A stretch of 64,000 bases of DNA from Oryzibacter oryziterrae (GTDB lineage Bacteria > Pseudomonadota > Alphaproteobacteria > Rhizobiales > Pleomorphomonadaceae), in contig NZ_JAKJIC010000013.1 in the NCBI RefSeq assembly GCF_021864535.1, positions 91,185 to 155,184 on the forward strand, given 5' to 3'. Positions 55,209-64,000 of this stretch are shown in pieces. The stretch's first letter is position 1; each line of letters starts with the position of its first letter. The notes under the pieces were generated by a model. That model worked only from the letters and a program-made list of their open reading frames with translations. It was not told the DNA's origin and did no database searches. The position numbers and the translations under genes are program-made.

Positions 55209-57062
55209 TCAGGGGCCGCCGGTGGCGGAAGCCTTGGCGGCGTCATACCACCAGACGGTCGGGAAACCGACACTGTATTCCGGCAGCTTGTCGGGATGGG
55301 AGAAGCGGTTCCAGTAGGCGATGCGGTCGTTGAGCGAATAGAACAGCGGAATGACGAAATTGTTGGCGAGCAGTACCCGGTCGAGCGCGTGGGTGGCGGT
55401 CACCAGCGCTGGCCGGTCCTGGGCGAAGATCACGGCGTCGATCAACTTGTCCACAGCGGCATTCTTGATGCCCGCATGGTTCCGCGATCCCGGCTTGTCG
55501 GCGGCCGCCGAACCCCAGTTCTCGCGCTGCTCGTTGCCGGGCGAGAGCGTTTCGCCCCAGATGCCGGTGGTCATGTCGAAGGAGAAGCTGTCCATCACAT
55601 TCTGATACTGGGCGTCATCCACCACGCGGAAGACAAGATCGATGCCGATCAGCTTCAGGGCCTTGGCGTAGGGCGCCACGTAGCGTTCGCTCAGCTGGTC
55701 GTTGGTCTTGAACTCGATGGTGAAGGCTTCGCCCTTGGCATTCTTCATCACCCCATCCTGCAGCGTCCAGCCAGCCTCGCCGAAGAGCCGGATGGCCTCC
55801 CGCAGGTTCTTGCGCAGCGCCTCCGGCGACCCGCCGAGCGGATTGGTGTAAGGCGTGGTGAACACCGAGGCCGGGATCTGGTCCTTGAGCGGCTCCAGAA
55901 GCTTCAGCTCCTCGGCCGAAGGCAGGCCGGAGGAGGCAAGCTCGGTGCCGAAGTAATAGCTGTTGATGCGGTCATACTGATCGTAGAAGACGTTGTGCTT
56001 CAGTGTTTCATAGTCGAAGGCATAGTTGAGCGCCGAGCGCACACGGGCGTCCTGATATTTCGGCAGGCGGAGATTCACCACCAGAGCCTGCATCACACCA
56101 ACGCCGCGCTTGGGGTAGGTCTCCGTGACGACGCGCCCTTCGGTCTTTGCGGGAAAGTCGTAGGCCGTCGCCCACATCTTGGCCGAGCGTTCGAGACGGA
56201 AATCGTATTTGTCGCCCTTGAAGGCTTCAAGCAACACGGTCGGGTCGAGGAAATACTCGTAGCTCATCCGATCGAAATTGTTGATGCCGGCATTCACGGG
56301 CAGGTCCTTGCCCCAATAATTGGGATCCCGTTCAAGCACGATTTGCCGGCCGGCATCCACCGACGTCACCTTGTAGGGGCCTGAGCCCATGGGCGCTTCG
56401 AGTGTCGTTGCCCTGATGTCACGCGGCTTGCCGGAGGCGTCCTTGCCCTCCCACCAATGGCGCGGCAACACGGGCAGCTGGCCGACGATGTGCGGCAGTT
56501 CGCGGTTGCCAGGGGCATCGAAGGTGAAGTGGATCACGTTGTCGCCGGCGTCTTCGGCCTTGACGACGTGACCATAATAGGACGCGAACAGCGGGTAGAT
56601 GTCTTTCAGCGTCGTGAACGACCAGATGACGTCGTCCGCCGTCACCGGCTGGCCATCGGACCATCGGGCTGCCGGGTTGAGGTGATAGTCCACCCAGGCG
56701 TAATCATCTGGATAGCGTAACTTGTCGGCCAGCAGCCCATAGGTCGCTGAAATGTTGTACTCGTCGAGCGACTCGGTGGTCAGCGCCTCGTAGACCTGCG
56801 CCACCGCGGAGGCGGGATCGCCCTTGGTGCCGAGATAGACATTGGTGCTGTCAAAACCGCCCTCGACGCCGAAGCGAACCGTGCCGCCCTTGGGGGCGTC
56901 GGGGTTCACATAGTCGAAATGCTTGAAATCGGCGGGATAGCGCGGCTCGCCGTTGAGCGCGCTCGCATGCCGCCAGACCGGTTCGTCGGCAAGCGCCGGC
57001 GGCACGGATGCAAGGCCGGCGACCACCAGGGCGGCAGACAATGCGAACGCAAAACGAATCAT
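55209..57062 (-). CDS. yejA: Oligopeptide/microcin C-type ABC transporter binding protein
   Basis: 617 residues. Signal peptide of about 25 residues ending PPALADE, then an SBP family 5 (DppA/OppA) fold: HASALNGEPRYPADFKHFDYVNP is characteristic of YejA, which binds peptides including microcin C. GAGG lies seven bases before the ATG; a longer open frame extends into the divergent promoter and is rejected. First gene of yejAB-E-(toxin-antitoxin)-F. Confidence 0.93.
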   Translation of the reverse strand: MIRFAFALSAALVVAGLASVPPALADEPVWRHASALNGEPRYPADFKHFDYVNPDAPKGGTVRFGVEGGFDSTNVYLGTKGDPASAVAQVYEALTTESLDEYNISATYGLLADKLRYPDDYAWVDYHLNPAARWSDGQPVTADDVIWSFTTLKDIYPLFASYYGHVVKAEDAGDNVIHFTFDAPGNRELPHIVGQLPVLPRHWWEGKDASGKPRDIRATTLEAPMGSGPYKVTSVDAGRQIVLERDPNYWGKDLPVNAGINNFDRMSYEYFLDPTVLLEAFKGDKYDFRLERSAKMWATAYDFPAKTEGRVVTETYPKRGVGVMQALVVNLRLPKYQDARVRSALNYAFDYETLKHNVFYDQYDRINSYYFGTELASSGLPSAEELKLLEPLKDQIPASVFTTPYTNPLGGSPEALRKNLREAIRLFGEAGWTLQDGVMKNAKGEAFTIEFKTNDQLSERYVAPYAKALKLIGIDLVFRVVDDAQYQNVMDSFSFDMTTGIWGETLSPGNEQRENWGSAAADKPGSRNHAGIKNAAVDKLIDAVIFAQDRPALVTATHALDRVLLANNFVIPLFYSLNDRIAYWNRFSHPDKLPEYSVGFPTVWWYDAAKASATGGP

Positions 57063-57155
57063 CGGCAATCCTCGCGAAAAAACCATGGTCTTTGCGAAAT
57101 TTCCATCAAAGCCGCCGCAACGCAATCCATTCCCGATGTTCGCCGACGAAGCCTC

Positions 57156-57184
57156 TTGCTTTTTTCACGCAAGATCGCGATATG
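57156..57184 (+). promoter_or_regulatory. Probable promoter of the SRP RNA gene
   Basis: TTGCTT (57156-57161), 17 bases, GATATG (57179-57184); a start near 57191 fits the 5' end of the RNA. Moderate match only. Confidence 0.4.
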
Positions 57185-57190
57185 AAGGGC

Positions 57191-57286
57191 GGGAGGTTGG
57201 CTGTGGACGAACCACTCGCCAACCGGGTCAGGTCCGGAAGGAAGCAGCCCCAACGAGCTTCGGCTCGGGTCACTCGTCGGCCTCCC
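57191..57286 (+). ncRNA. ffs: Signal recognition particle RNA, small bacterial type (4.5S)
   Basis: Contains the universally conserved Ffh-binding tip GGTCAGGTCCGGAAGGAAGC (57227-57246). GGGAGG at the 5' end pairs with CCTCCC at the 3' end, giving an RNA of about 96 bases. A TTCTTTTTT tract follows, serving as the transcript end. Placement just upstream of dnaX is classical for alphaproteobacteria. The RNA targets ribosomes to the membrane with Ffh. Confidence 0.95.
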
Positions 57287-57312
57287 ACCTTCTTTTTTCC
57301 TGGTATATGCGC

Positions 57313-59142
57313 ATGTCCGACAGTCTGACGCCCTCCGATCAGAAGCCCTCGGCGTCGCCCTACCGGGTTCTTGCCAGAAAATACCGTCCGCAGAGCTTTG
57401 CCGATCTGATCGGCCATGGCGCCATGGTGCGCACGCTCGAAAACGCCTTCGAGACCGGCCGCATCGCCCAGGGCTGGATGCTGACCGGCGTACGCGGCGT
57501 CGGCAAGACCACCACCGCCCGCATCTTGGCTCGCGCCCTAAATTACGAGATCCCCGGCAAGGTCGATCGCCCCTCGGTGCATATCGAGGAAGAGGGCACC
57601 CATTGTCGCGCCATCATGGAAGGCCGGCATGTGGATGTCATCGAGATGGACGCCGCCTCGCATACCGGCATCGATGATGTGCGCGAGATCATCGAGGCGG
57701 CGCGCTACAAGCCGGTGTCGGCCCGCTACAAGGTCTACATCATCGACGAAGTGCACATGCTCTCGACGCAGGCCTTCAACGCGCTCCTGAAGACGCTGGA
57801 AGAGCCGCCGGAACATGTGAAGTTCGTCTTCGCCACCACCGAGATCCGCAAGGTGCCGATCACCGTGCTCTCGCGCTGCCAGCGCTTCGATCTCAGGCGC
57901 GTCGAGACGGGCACGCTCGCCAATCACTTGCGCAAGATCGCCGGTGCCGAAGCGGTGACCATCGACGATGAGGCGGTGGCGATGATCGCCCGCGCCGCCG
58001 AAGGCTCGGTGCGCGACTCCCTGACCATCCTCGACCAGGCCATTGCCCATGGCGGCGGCCATGTGTCGGCGGAGACGGTGCGCGCCATGCTCGGCCTCGC
58101 CGATCGCACGCGCGTGGTCGATCTCTTCGAGACGGTGATGAAGGGCGATGTTGCCTCTGCCCTCACCATCCTCACCGATCAATATGACACCGGTGCCGAT
58201 CCGTCGGTGATTCTCGCCGACCTCGCCTCCTTCGTGCATCTGGTGACGCGTCTCAAGCACGTGCCCGAAAGTGCCGACGACGCTTCGCTCACCGAAGCCG
58301 AGCGCACGCGCGGTCGCGATTTTGCCGGCAAGCTGTCGGTGCGCGTGCTCTCGCGCGCCTGGCAGTTGCTGATGAAGGGCATCGCCGAAGTGCAGACCGC
58401 GCCGAGGCCGTTGCCGGCCGCCGAAATGGTGCTGGTGCGCCTTGCCTATGCCGCCGATCTGCCCACGCCCGACGAAGCGCTGAAGATGCTGCAGTCGGGG
58501 GCCTTCTCCGGTGGCGAGGGCGCCCCGTCGTCGGGCGGTGCCGGCGGGCAGGGTGGTGGCGGTCCCGGCCCGCGCATGGTGATCCAGGGCGGGCTCACCG
58601 GGCCGCGCGGCGGTGCGACGGCGCGCCTTGCCAGTCCTCAGGCGGAGGCCGAGAACGCCATTTCGCTGGGCACCATCGAGGAGGCCGTCCGTCTCGCCGA
58701 GAAGAACCGCGACATCGCCCTGAAATTCGCCCTCGAACGCCACGTGCGTGTGGTGCGCTTCGAGGACGGTCGGCTGGAGTTCAATCCGGTCGCCGGCGCC
58801 AATCCCAATCTCGCCGGCGATCTCGGCCGCAAGCTCTCCGCCTGGACCGGCAAGCGCTGGATCGTTGCCATTGCGCGCGAGGACGGCCAGCCGACGCTGC
58901 ATGAAATGCGCGAAGCGCGCCGCACCCAGGCCGTCGACGACGCCCGGGCCGACCCGGTGGTCGCCGCCATCCTGCGCACGTTCCCCGGCGCGGAGATCGT
59001 CGACGTCAAGTTCGAGGATGGCGACGTGGTGGATGAGGCGGCACCCGTCTACGAGGATGCGCTGTCCATTGATCCGGTGTTCGAGGACACCGGCGACTGG
59101 GCCGCGGGCATCTTTGACGGCGACGTGGATTTCGAGCCCTGA
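57313..59142 (+). CDS. dnaX: DNA polymerase III subunits gamma/tau
   Basis: 609 residues. Clamp-loader ATPase: YRVLARKYRPQSFADLIG, Walker A GVRGVGKTT, Walker B YIIDEVHML, sensor SRCQRFDLRRV. Of the zinc-finger cysteines of E. coli DnaX only one (GTHCRAIMEG) is recognisable, which is usual in alphaproteobacteria. A glycine-rich linker (about residues 395-425) precedes the tau-specific C-terminus, which ends in an acidic tail. An ATG two codons upstream is an alternative. No A-rich frameshift site for gamma was seen. Confidence 0.95.
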   Translation: MSDSLTPSDQKPSASPYRVLARKYRPQSFADLIGHGAMVRTLENAFETGRIAQGWMLTGVRGVGKTTTARILARALNYEIPGKVDRPSVHIEEEGTHCRAIMEGRHVDVIEMDAASHTGIDDVREIIEAARYKPVSARYKVYIIDEVHMLSTQAFNALLKTLEEPPEHVKFVFATTEIRKVPITVLSRCQRFDLRRVETGTLANHLRKIAGAEAVTIDDEAVAMIARAAEGSVRDSLTILDQAIAHGGGHVSAETVRAMLGLADRTRVVDLFETVMKGDVASALTILTDQYDTGADPSVILADLASFVHLVTRLKHVPESADDASLTEAERTRGRDFAGKLSVRVLSRAWQLLMKGIAEVQTAPRPLPAAEMVLVRLAYAADLPTPDEALKMLQSGAFSGGEGAPSSGGAGGQGGGGPGPRMVIQGGLTGPRGGATARLASPQAEAENAISLGTIEEAVRLAEKNRDIALKFALERHVRVVRFEDGRLEFNPVAGANPNLAGDLGRKLSAWTGKRWIVAIAREDGQPTLHEMREARRTQAVDDARADPVVAAILRTFPGAEIVDVKFEDGDVVDEAAPVYEDALSIDPVFEDTGDWAAGIFDGDVDFEP

Positions 59143-59342
59143 CCGGCGCGGCACGCCGAGCCGGCTGCAAACCCTGCTGCAAGCGAGGCCGTTGGTGCCA
59201 ACGCAATGATTTTGCGTGGAACCGGCGATAATCGGGCCTTGTCGAACTTGACAGTTCGCCTTGCTTGTCCCTTGTTGAGGTCAGGGTTCAATGAGGGGCT
59301 GCGGGCGCGGTTTCGCGGCTTCTGTCAATGAGGGTTCAGGAT

Positions 59343-60167
59343 ATGTCGCTTGTGCGCGTGATCGCGATGGCTGCCTCGGCCATTGCTCTTTCCGTGTTTT
59401 CGGCTTCGGCGGGTGAAGTCTGCGCAGCCAAGACCGTCAAGGACGGCGTGCTGACCCCGGCGACGGGCGATCCGGCCTACTTCCCCTGGGTGGCCGACAA
59501 CAACCCCTCGGCCGGCAAGGGCTTCGAAGCCGCCGTGGTCTATGAAGTTGCCGCGCGCATTGGCTATCCCCACGACAAGGTGGAATGGGCGGTTGCCACC
59601 TTTGACGAAGGCATCCAGCCGGGCCCGAAGAATTTCGACTTCTCCGTCGCGCAATATTCGATCACCGAAGAGCGCAAGAAGACGATCGATTTCTCGGATT
59701 CCTATTACACGGCCGCCACCGCGGTTCTGGTGCGCAAGCCCACCGTCGAGGCCGGTCTGAAGCCGGATCTTGCCGCGCTCAAGAAGCTGCAGTGGGGCGT
59801 CGCGGCCGGTACGACCGCCGGCGGCATCCTCGCCAAGACCGTCGGTCCGGACAAGGACCCGATGATGTTCAACGACACCGCCGACGTGGTGCAGGCGCTG
59901 AAGTCGGGCCAGATCGACGCCACCATGCTCGACCTGCCGACCGCCCTCTACGAGTCGGCCGTGGAAATGGACGACGGCGTGGTGCTCGGCCAGTTCCCGA
60001 CCGACAATTCCGAAGGCCTCGACCAGTTCGGCATGGTTCTCGAGAAGGGCAATCCGCTCGTGGCCTGCGTCGACAAGGCGCTGCAGTCCATGAAGGCCGA
60101 TGGTACCCTGGCCAAGATCGAAGCCGAATGGCTGTCGTCCGCCACCGGGGTCCCTGTGATCAAGTGA
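59343..60167 (+). CDS. Amino-acid-type ABC transporter substrate-binding protein
   Basis: 274 residues. Signal peptide (MSLVRVIAMAASAIALSVFSASAG), then SBP family 3 fold: FDFSVAQYSITEERKKTIDFSDSYYTA and DLPTALY are the usual motifs. GAGGG lies nine bases before the ATG. First of a three-gene unit with permease and ATPase. Ligand probably a polar amino acid or amine; not assigned. Confidence 0.9.
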   Translation: MSLVRVIAMAASAIALSVFSASAGEVCAAKTVKDGVLTPATGDPAYFPWVADNNPSAGKGFEAAVVYEVAARIGYPHDKVEWAVATFDEGIQPGPKNFDFSVAQYSITEERKKTIDFSDSYYTAATAVLVRKPTVEAGLKPDLAALKKLQWGVAAGTTAGGILAKTVGPDKDPMMFNDTADVVQALKSGQIDATMLDLPTALYESAVEMDDGVVLGQFPTDNSEGLDQFGMVLEKGNPLVACVDKALQSMKADGTLAKIEAEWLSSATGVPVIK

Positions 60168-61018
60168 CCGGCGCATTGGAAAAGCCTAAGCTCCAGGCAA
60201 GCGGCGCGGTCAATCCGCGCCGTATCCGCGAGGAGCGCATTCGTCGCCGAGGCTTTGCTGTCGCCTCGGCCAGTACGGCCGCCGTCGTGCTGGCGCTGTG
60301 GATCCTCATCCCCATGGCGCCCGGCTGGTCGAAGGTTCAGGCCTCCTTCTTCGATTGGGAAGTGTTCGCCAAGACCTTTCCCAAGCTCCTGTCGGCCTTC
60401 CTGGTCGACATCATGATCTTCGCCTGGAGTGCGCCGCTGATCGCCGTGAGCGGATTGGCCATGGCTCTCTGCCGCGATGTCCGCTCTCCCGCGCTGTTTC
60501 CCCTCAAGCTGTTCGCCATCGGTTACAACGACGTCTTCCGCGGCGTGCCGGTGATGCTGGTCATCTATCTGTTCGGCTTCGGCATTCCCGGCCTCGGTCT
60601 GCCGCGCCCGTGGAACAGCCCCTATATCTGGGGCACGCTGGCGCTGGTGTGCACCTACGCCGCCTATGTCGCCGAGATCATCCGCACCGGCATCGAATCC
60701 ATCCATGAGTCGCAGCGTTCGGCGGCGATGTCGCTCGGGCTCACGCCCTCCGACATCATGCGCTTCGTGATCCTGCCGCAGGCGATCCGGCGCGTCATTC
60801 CCGCCAACATGAACATTCTGATCGCCCTGCAGAAGGACGTGGCCCTGCTGTCGGTGATCGGCCCGGTGGAGATCCTGCGCCAGGCCGGCGTCGAGAAGTC
60901 GCTGGCCGCCAACTTCACGCCCTATGTGGGCGCCTCGATCATATTCCTCGCCGTGACAATTCCGGCCACGCGTTACGCGGATCGGCTGATCGAGCGACAG
61001 AACCGGCAGCGAAGCTGA
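60164..61018 (+). CDS. Amino-acid-type ABC transporter permease
   Basis: 284 residues from a GTG that overlaps the stop of the binding-protein gene (GTGA), consistent with translational coupling. HisM/GlnP class, about five helices; the EAA loop (SLGLTPSDIMRFVILPQAIRRVIPANMN) is near residue 200. Single permease gene, so the channel is probably a homodimer. Confidence 0.88.
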   Translation: MTGALEKPKLQASGAVNPRRIREERIRRRGFAVASASTAAVVLALWILIPMAPGWSKVQASFFDWEVFAKTFPKLLSAFLVDIMIFAWSAPLIAVSGLAMALCRDVRSPALFPLKLFAIGYNDVFRGVPVMLVIYLFGFGIPGLGLPRPWNSPYIWGTLALVCTYAAYVAEIIRTGIESIHESQRSAAMSLGLTPSDIMRFVILPQAIRRVIPANMNILIALQKDVALLSVIGPVEILRQAGVEKSLAANFTPYVGASIIFLAVTIPATRYADRLIERQNRQRS

Positions 61019-61021
61019 GCC

Positions 61022-61759
61022 ATGCAAACGCACGAAAAACTCAAGCTTGTCGGCCTGCGCAAGAGCTTCGGCGAACACGAGGTCTGCCGCGGCATCGACC
61101 TGACCGTTGCCGAGGGATCCATGGTCTGCCTGATCGGCGCCTCCGGCTCCGGCAAGTCGACGCTCCTGCGCTGCATCAATCTTCTGGAGCCCATCGACAG
61201 CGGCCAGATCCTGCTGGACGGCTTCGACATCGCCGATCCCGAGATCGATCCGCTGCCGCTGCGCCGCCGCATCGGCATGGTGTTCCAGAGCTACAATCTC
61301 TTCCCCCACATGACGGCCATCGAGAATGTGATGCTGGCGCCGCGCCGCGTGCATCGCAGGAGCCGCGCCGAGCTTAGGGACGAGATCACCGCCATGTTCG
61401 AGCGCTTCGGCCTCAAGAGCCACATCGGCCACTATCCCGACCAGTTGTCGGGCGGCCAGCAGCAGCGCGTGGCCATCATTCGCGCGCTGGCCATGAAGCC
61501 GGAGATCATGCTGTTCGACGAGGTGACCTCGGCACTCGATCCGGAAATGGTGGGCGAGGTGCTCGACGTGGTGCGCCAGCTCAAGAGCCAGCGCATGACC
61601 ATGGTGCTCGCCACTCACGAGATGAGCTTTGCCCGCGAGGCCGCCGACTGGGTCTGCTTCCTCGACAAGGGTGTGATCGCCGAGGCCGGCCCGCCGGCGC
61701 AGATCTTCGGCAATCCCAAGGAAGCCCGCACCCGCGAGTTCCTGAGCCGCATTCTCTGA
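61022..61759 (+). CDS. Amino-acid-type ABC transporter ATP-binding protein
   Basis: 245 residues, GlnQ/HisP class. Walker [10 protein letters not shown], signature LSGGQQQR, Walker [13 protein letters not shown] (V in place of the usual P), H-loop [10 protein letters not shown]. It lies three bases after the permease gene. Convergent with the alpha/beta hydrolase. Confidence 0.92.
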   Translation: MQTHEKLKLVGLRKSFGEHEVCRGIDLTVAEGSMVCLIGASGSGKSTLLRCINLLEPIDSGQILLDGFDIADPEIDPLPLRRRIGMVFQSYNLFPHMTAIENVMLAPRRVHRRSRAELRDEITAMFERFGLKSHIGHYPDQLSGGQQQRVAIIRALAMKPEIMLFDEVTSALDPEMVGEVLDVVRQLKSQRMTMVLATHEMSFAREAADWVCFLDKGVIAEAGPPAQIFGNPKEARTREFLSRIL

Positions 61760-61790
61760 ACCGAGGCACTCCCTTCGGTACGGAGCGCTT

Positions 61791-62714
61791 TCAGGCGGCA
61801 GCGAAGCGGGCGCGGATCCAGGCGATCATGTCGCGCCAGAGCGGATCGGCGGCGTCACTTTGTCCGAGCAGGCTGAGGCAGCCGTGGTGGACACCCGGGT
61901 AGAGCCGATGCCAGACCGCGTTGCCCGCTGCTTTGAGGCGTTCGGCATAAGCCACGGCTTCGTCGCGCAAGATGTCATACTCGACTGCAGCCAGAAAGGT
62001 GGGCGGCAGGCCTGCAAGCTCCGGCGCGAAGAGCGGCGAAAGCCTGGGATGGCGATGAAGCGCCGGGTCGCTCACATAATGGTCCCACATCCATTTCATG
62101 CCCGCCGCCGTCAACCCGTAGCCCGTGGCGCATTCGCCATAGGAGGCGAGCCCCGCGCTGTAATGAGCGGTGACCGGGTAGACGAGGACCTGTCCCAGCA
62201 GGTCGGGGCCGCCGCCATCGCGGGCGTCGAGCGCTGCAACGGCGGCCAGATTGCCGCCGGCACTGTCGCCGGCCACCATCAGGCGCGCCGGATCGCAGCC
62301 GAGCGCCGAAGCCTGCGCGGCGATCCAGCGCAGCGCCTGGCGACAGTCGTCGGGCGCAGCGGGAAAGGGATGCTCCGGCGCCAGACGATAATCCACCGAC
62401 ACGACCACAGCACCACTGTCGGCGGCAAGCCGGCTGCACAGGCCGTCGTAGGAGGAGAGCGTACACAGGGCAAAACCGCCGCCGTGGATGAACACGATTG
62501 CCGGTGCCGGCGTCGGCGCGCCAAAGGGACGGTAGAGGCGCAAGGGCACCGGCCCGTTCCCAAGATCGACAACCGCGTCCAGCGGCACGCCCGGGGCCGG
62601 CGGATCCTCGGCATCGAGCCGGCGTGCTTCGGCGATGGTCATCTGTTCAAGCGGGGTCAATCCAGGCGCGTCAGCCTCGGCCAGAAGGGTGGCGATGTCG
62701 GGATGCAGCGGCAT
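61791..62714 (-). CDS. Alpha/beta hydrolase, hormone-sensitive-lipase family esterase
   Basis: 307 residues. HGGG oxyanion motif (about residues 81-84), nucleophile in GDSAGG (about 156-161), acid Asp in VEYDILRDEA and histidine in GVHHGCLSLL. Carboxylesterase of the type IV lipolytic family, substrate unknown. AAGGAG lies five bases before the ATG. Lies between the ABC transporter and ybaB on the opposite strand. Confidence 0.92.
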   Translation of the reverse strand: MPLHPDIATLLAEADAPGLTPLEQMTIAEARRLDAEDPPAPGVPLDAVVDLGNGPVPLRLYRPFGAPTPAPAIVFIHGGGFALCTLSSYDGLCSRLAADSGAVVVSVDYRLAPEHPFPAAPDDCRQALRWIAAQASALGCDPARLMVAGDSAGGNLAAVAALDARDGGGPDLLGQVLVYPVTAHYSAGLASYGECATGYGLTAAGMKWMWDHYVSDPALHRHPRLSPLFAPELAGLPPTFLAAVEYDILRDEAVAYAERLKAAGNAVWHRLYPGVHHGCLSLLGQSDAADPLWRDMIAWIRARFAAA

Positions 62715-62836
62715 GGTCTCTCCTTGGGGTGGGTCGGCACTTTCCTCCGATTCGGCCTCGGCAAGAAAGTCGTTTGACAATGGGGACCGGAGCCGCCAAA
62801 TCCAATCGCAGACCCATCGGCAGTGTGGAGACGTTC

Positions 62837-63163
62837 ATGTTCGGCGATATCGGCAAGATGATGAAACAGGCCCAGGCCCTGCAGGCCAAGATGGCCGAAG
62901 CACAGGAAGAGATCCAGCGCGCCGAGGCGACAGGCACCTCCGGCGGTGGCCTTGTCAAGGTGACGCTCACCGGCAAGGGCGAACTCAAGGCGATCAGCAT
63001 CGATCCGTCCCTGATCGTCCCCGACGACGCTGAAATCCTGGAAGACCTGATCGTCACCGCCCATGCCGACGCCAAGGCGCGGGTCGATGCCCTGGTCGCC
63101 GACAAGATGGGCGCCGTGACCGGCGGTCTGCAGCTGCCGCCCGGCCTCAAGCTGCCGTTCTGA
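62837..63163 (+). CDS. ybaB: YbaB/EbfC nucleoid-associated protein
   Basis: 108 residues. Small DNA-binding protein; DIGKMMKQAQALQAKMAEAQEEI at the start and GLQLPPGLKLPF at the end are family hallmarks. Normally encoded between dnaX and recR; here separated from dnaX by 3.7 kb but still 55 bases before recR. Confidence 0.95.
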   Translation: MFGDIGKMMKQAQALQAKMAEAQEEIQRAEATGTSGGGLVKVTLTGKGELKAISIDPSLIVPDDAEILEDLIVTAHADAKARVDALVADKMGAVTGGLQLPPGLKLPF

Positions 63164-63218
63164 TCGCAACACGCAGCCCCGGGCCTTGCTGGCCCGACCG
63201 AAACTCTGGAGTTGAGAC

Positions 63219-63824
63219 TTGGCACGCCGCGTCACCGGACCGGAAATCGAGAAGCTGATCCAGCTGCTGGCGCGCTTGCCGGGCCTCGGACCGCGTTCGG
63301 CGCGCCGCGCAGCCTTGCAACTGGTCAAGCGCCGCGATCAGCTGCTGGCACCGCTGACCGAGGCCATGGGCGTGGTCCGTGACCGGGTCAAGGTCTGCTC
63401 CTGCTGCGGCAATGTGGATACGTCCGATCCCTGCGCCGTCTGCACCGATCCCGGCCGCGACGGCTCGACCATCGTCGTCGTCGAGGACGTGGCAGACCTC
63501 TGGGCGCTGGAACGCGCCGGCGCCGTCAACGCCCGCTATCATGTGCTCGGCGGCGTGCTGTCGCCCCTCAACGGGATCGGGCCGGACGATCTCAACATCG
63601 CCGGTCTGGTTGACCGGGCGCAGGATCCTGCGGTCAAGGAAATCATCCTGGCGGTGAATGCCACGGTGGACGGCCAGACGACGGCGCATTACGTCACCGA
63701 TCGTCTGGAAGGTCTCGAGGTCCGAATCACCCGCCTCGCCCATGGCGTGCCGGTCGGTGGTGAACTCGATTATCTCGACGAGGGCACGCTCACGGCAGCG
63801 ATCAGGTCGCGCACGCCATTCTGA
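63219..63824 (+). CDS. recR: Recombination mediator RecR
   Basis: 201 residues from a TTG start with GGAG eight bases upstream. Helix-hairpin-helix [11 protein letters not shown], zinc-finger cysteines [16 protein letters not shown], Toprim motif [16 protein letters not shown]. Works with RecF and RecO to load RecA on gapped DNA. Follows ybaB as usual. Confidence 0.96.
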   Translation: MARRVTGPEIEKLIQLLARLPGLGPRSARRAALQLVKRRDQLLAPLTEAMGVVRDRVKVCSCCGNVDTSDPCAVCTDPGRDGSTIVVVEDVADLWALERAGAVNARYHVLGGVLSPLNGIGPDDLNIAGLVDRAQDPAVKEIILAVNATVDGQTTAHYVTDRLEGLEVRITRLAHGVPVGGELDYLDEGTLTAAIRSRTPF

Positions 63825-63835
63825 GGTGGGAGCGG

Positions 63836-63877
63836 CTGTGCGCGGATCGCGGCCCGCGCCCTTCAAGGCGCGCACAG
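63836..63877. terminator. Bidirectional hairpin after recR
   Basis: CTGTGCGCG (63836-63844) pairs perfectly with CGCGCACAG (63869-63877). It sits between recR and the convergent partial gene; no long T-run, so strength is uncertain. Confidence 0.5.
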
Positions 63878-63905
63878 TCTCCTTCATGCCTGCAACAGTC
63901 GCTGG

Positions 63906-64000
63906 TCAGTTGCTCTGGGCCGCATCGAGGCGCAGGGGGATTTCGAGACGCGCCACTTCGCCCTCATCGGTCGCCAGCGCGTCCTCGCCGAAAGCCACCG
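63906..64000 (-). CDS. Unidentified protein, C-terminal 30 residues only
   Basis: Open frame entering from the right edge and ending at a stop at 63906-63908; visible tail VAFGEDALATDEGEVARLEI followed by PLRLDAAQSN. Codon use is normal for the genome. The fragment is too short to name. Convergent with recR. Confidence 0.55.
   Translation of the reverse strand, partial: VAFGEDALATDEGEVARLEIPLRLDAAQSN

Noticed and set aside
57313..59142. Programmed frameshift in dnaX giving a separate gamma subunit
   Set aside because: No A-rich slippery heptamer followed by a hairpin was seen in the region where the frameshift would be needed.

Overview
The window is about 64 kb of GC-rich chromosome, densely packed with genes. 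It has the stamp of an alphaproteobacterium of the order Hyphomicrobiales (Rhizobiales): the sppA-ihfB-LapA-domain run, rpsA-cmk-aroA with a class II (CP4-like) AroA, a divergent TIGR02300 gene, ffs-dnaX and ybaB-recR, Rhizobium-type pcaQ-pcaDCHGB, yejABEF, and a MocB/IbpA-like inositol transporter. I see no insertion sequence, prophage, integrase or CRISPR array. The genus cannot be fixed from the sequence alone.

Layout. 0-8.4 kb is housekeeping, mostly on the minus strand (LapA-domain fragment, ihfB, sppA, a candidate small RNA, an exported unknown, rpsA, cmk, aroA), followed by a divergent TIGR02300 gene and tRNA-Ala(GGC). 8.8-19.9 kb is a complete 4-hydroxybenzoate/protocatechuate pathway: pcaR | pcaIJ-F, pcaQ | pcaDCHGB, pobA | pobR. 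PobA makes protocatechuate, PcaGH cleaves the ring, PcaB, PcaC and PcaD lead to 3-oxoadipate, and PcaIJ plus PcaF yield succinyl-CoA and acetyl-CoA. A nnrS gene with an FNR-type box follows at 20-21.3 kb.

21.3-34.1 kb is a nitrogen-scavenging island. A sigma-54-type promoter leads straight into a guanidine-I (ykkC) riboswitch, followed by an ABC transporter, two DUF1989 carboxyguanidine-deiminase subunits, a biotin-dependent guanidine (urea-type) carboxylase, allophanate hydrolase and a nitrilase-family amidohydrolase. A 2-oxoglutarate/Fe(II) oxygenase and an unknown protein are encoded divergently. 34.1-43 kb is an inositol-type locus: IolI-like isomerase, LacI regulator, mmsA/iolA, Gfo/Idh/MocA dehydrogenase and an IbpA-IatA-IatP-like transporter. 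43.7-47.4 kb holds a LacI regulator facing a GH3 glycosidase across a 20-bp perfect palindrome.

47.4-57 kb, minus strand, holds a 43-residue membrane microprotein, trpA, trpB and trpF, and a yejABEF oligopeptide/microcin C-type transporter whose operon contains a PIN-domain toxin-antitoxin pair between yejE and yejF. 57.1-64 kb carries the SRP RNA gene and dnaX, then an amino-acid ABC transporter and an alpha/beta hydrolase sitting between dnaX and its usual partners ybaB-recR, and the end of an unidentified minus-strand gene.

The least explained items are the small RNA candidate at 1.8-1.9 kb, the sigma-54/guanidine-riboswitch control region with an adjacent oxygenase, the toxin-antitoxin pair inside the yej operon, and two families of intergenic palindromic repeats.
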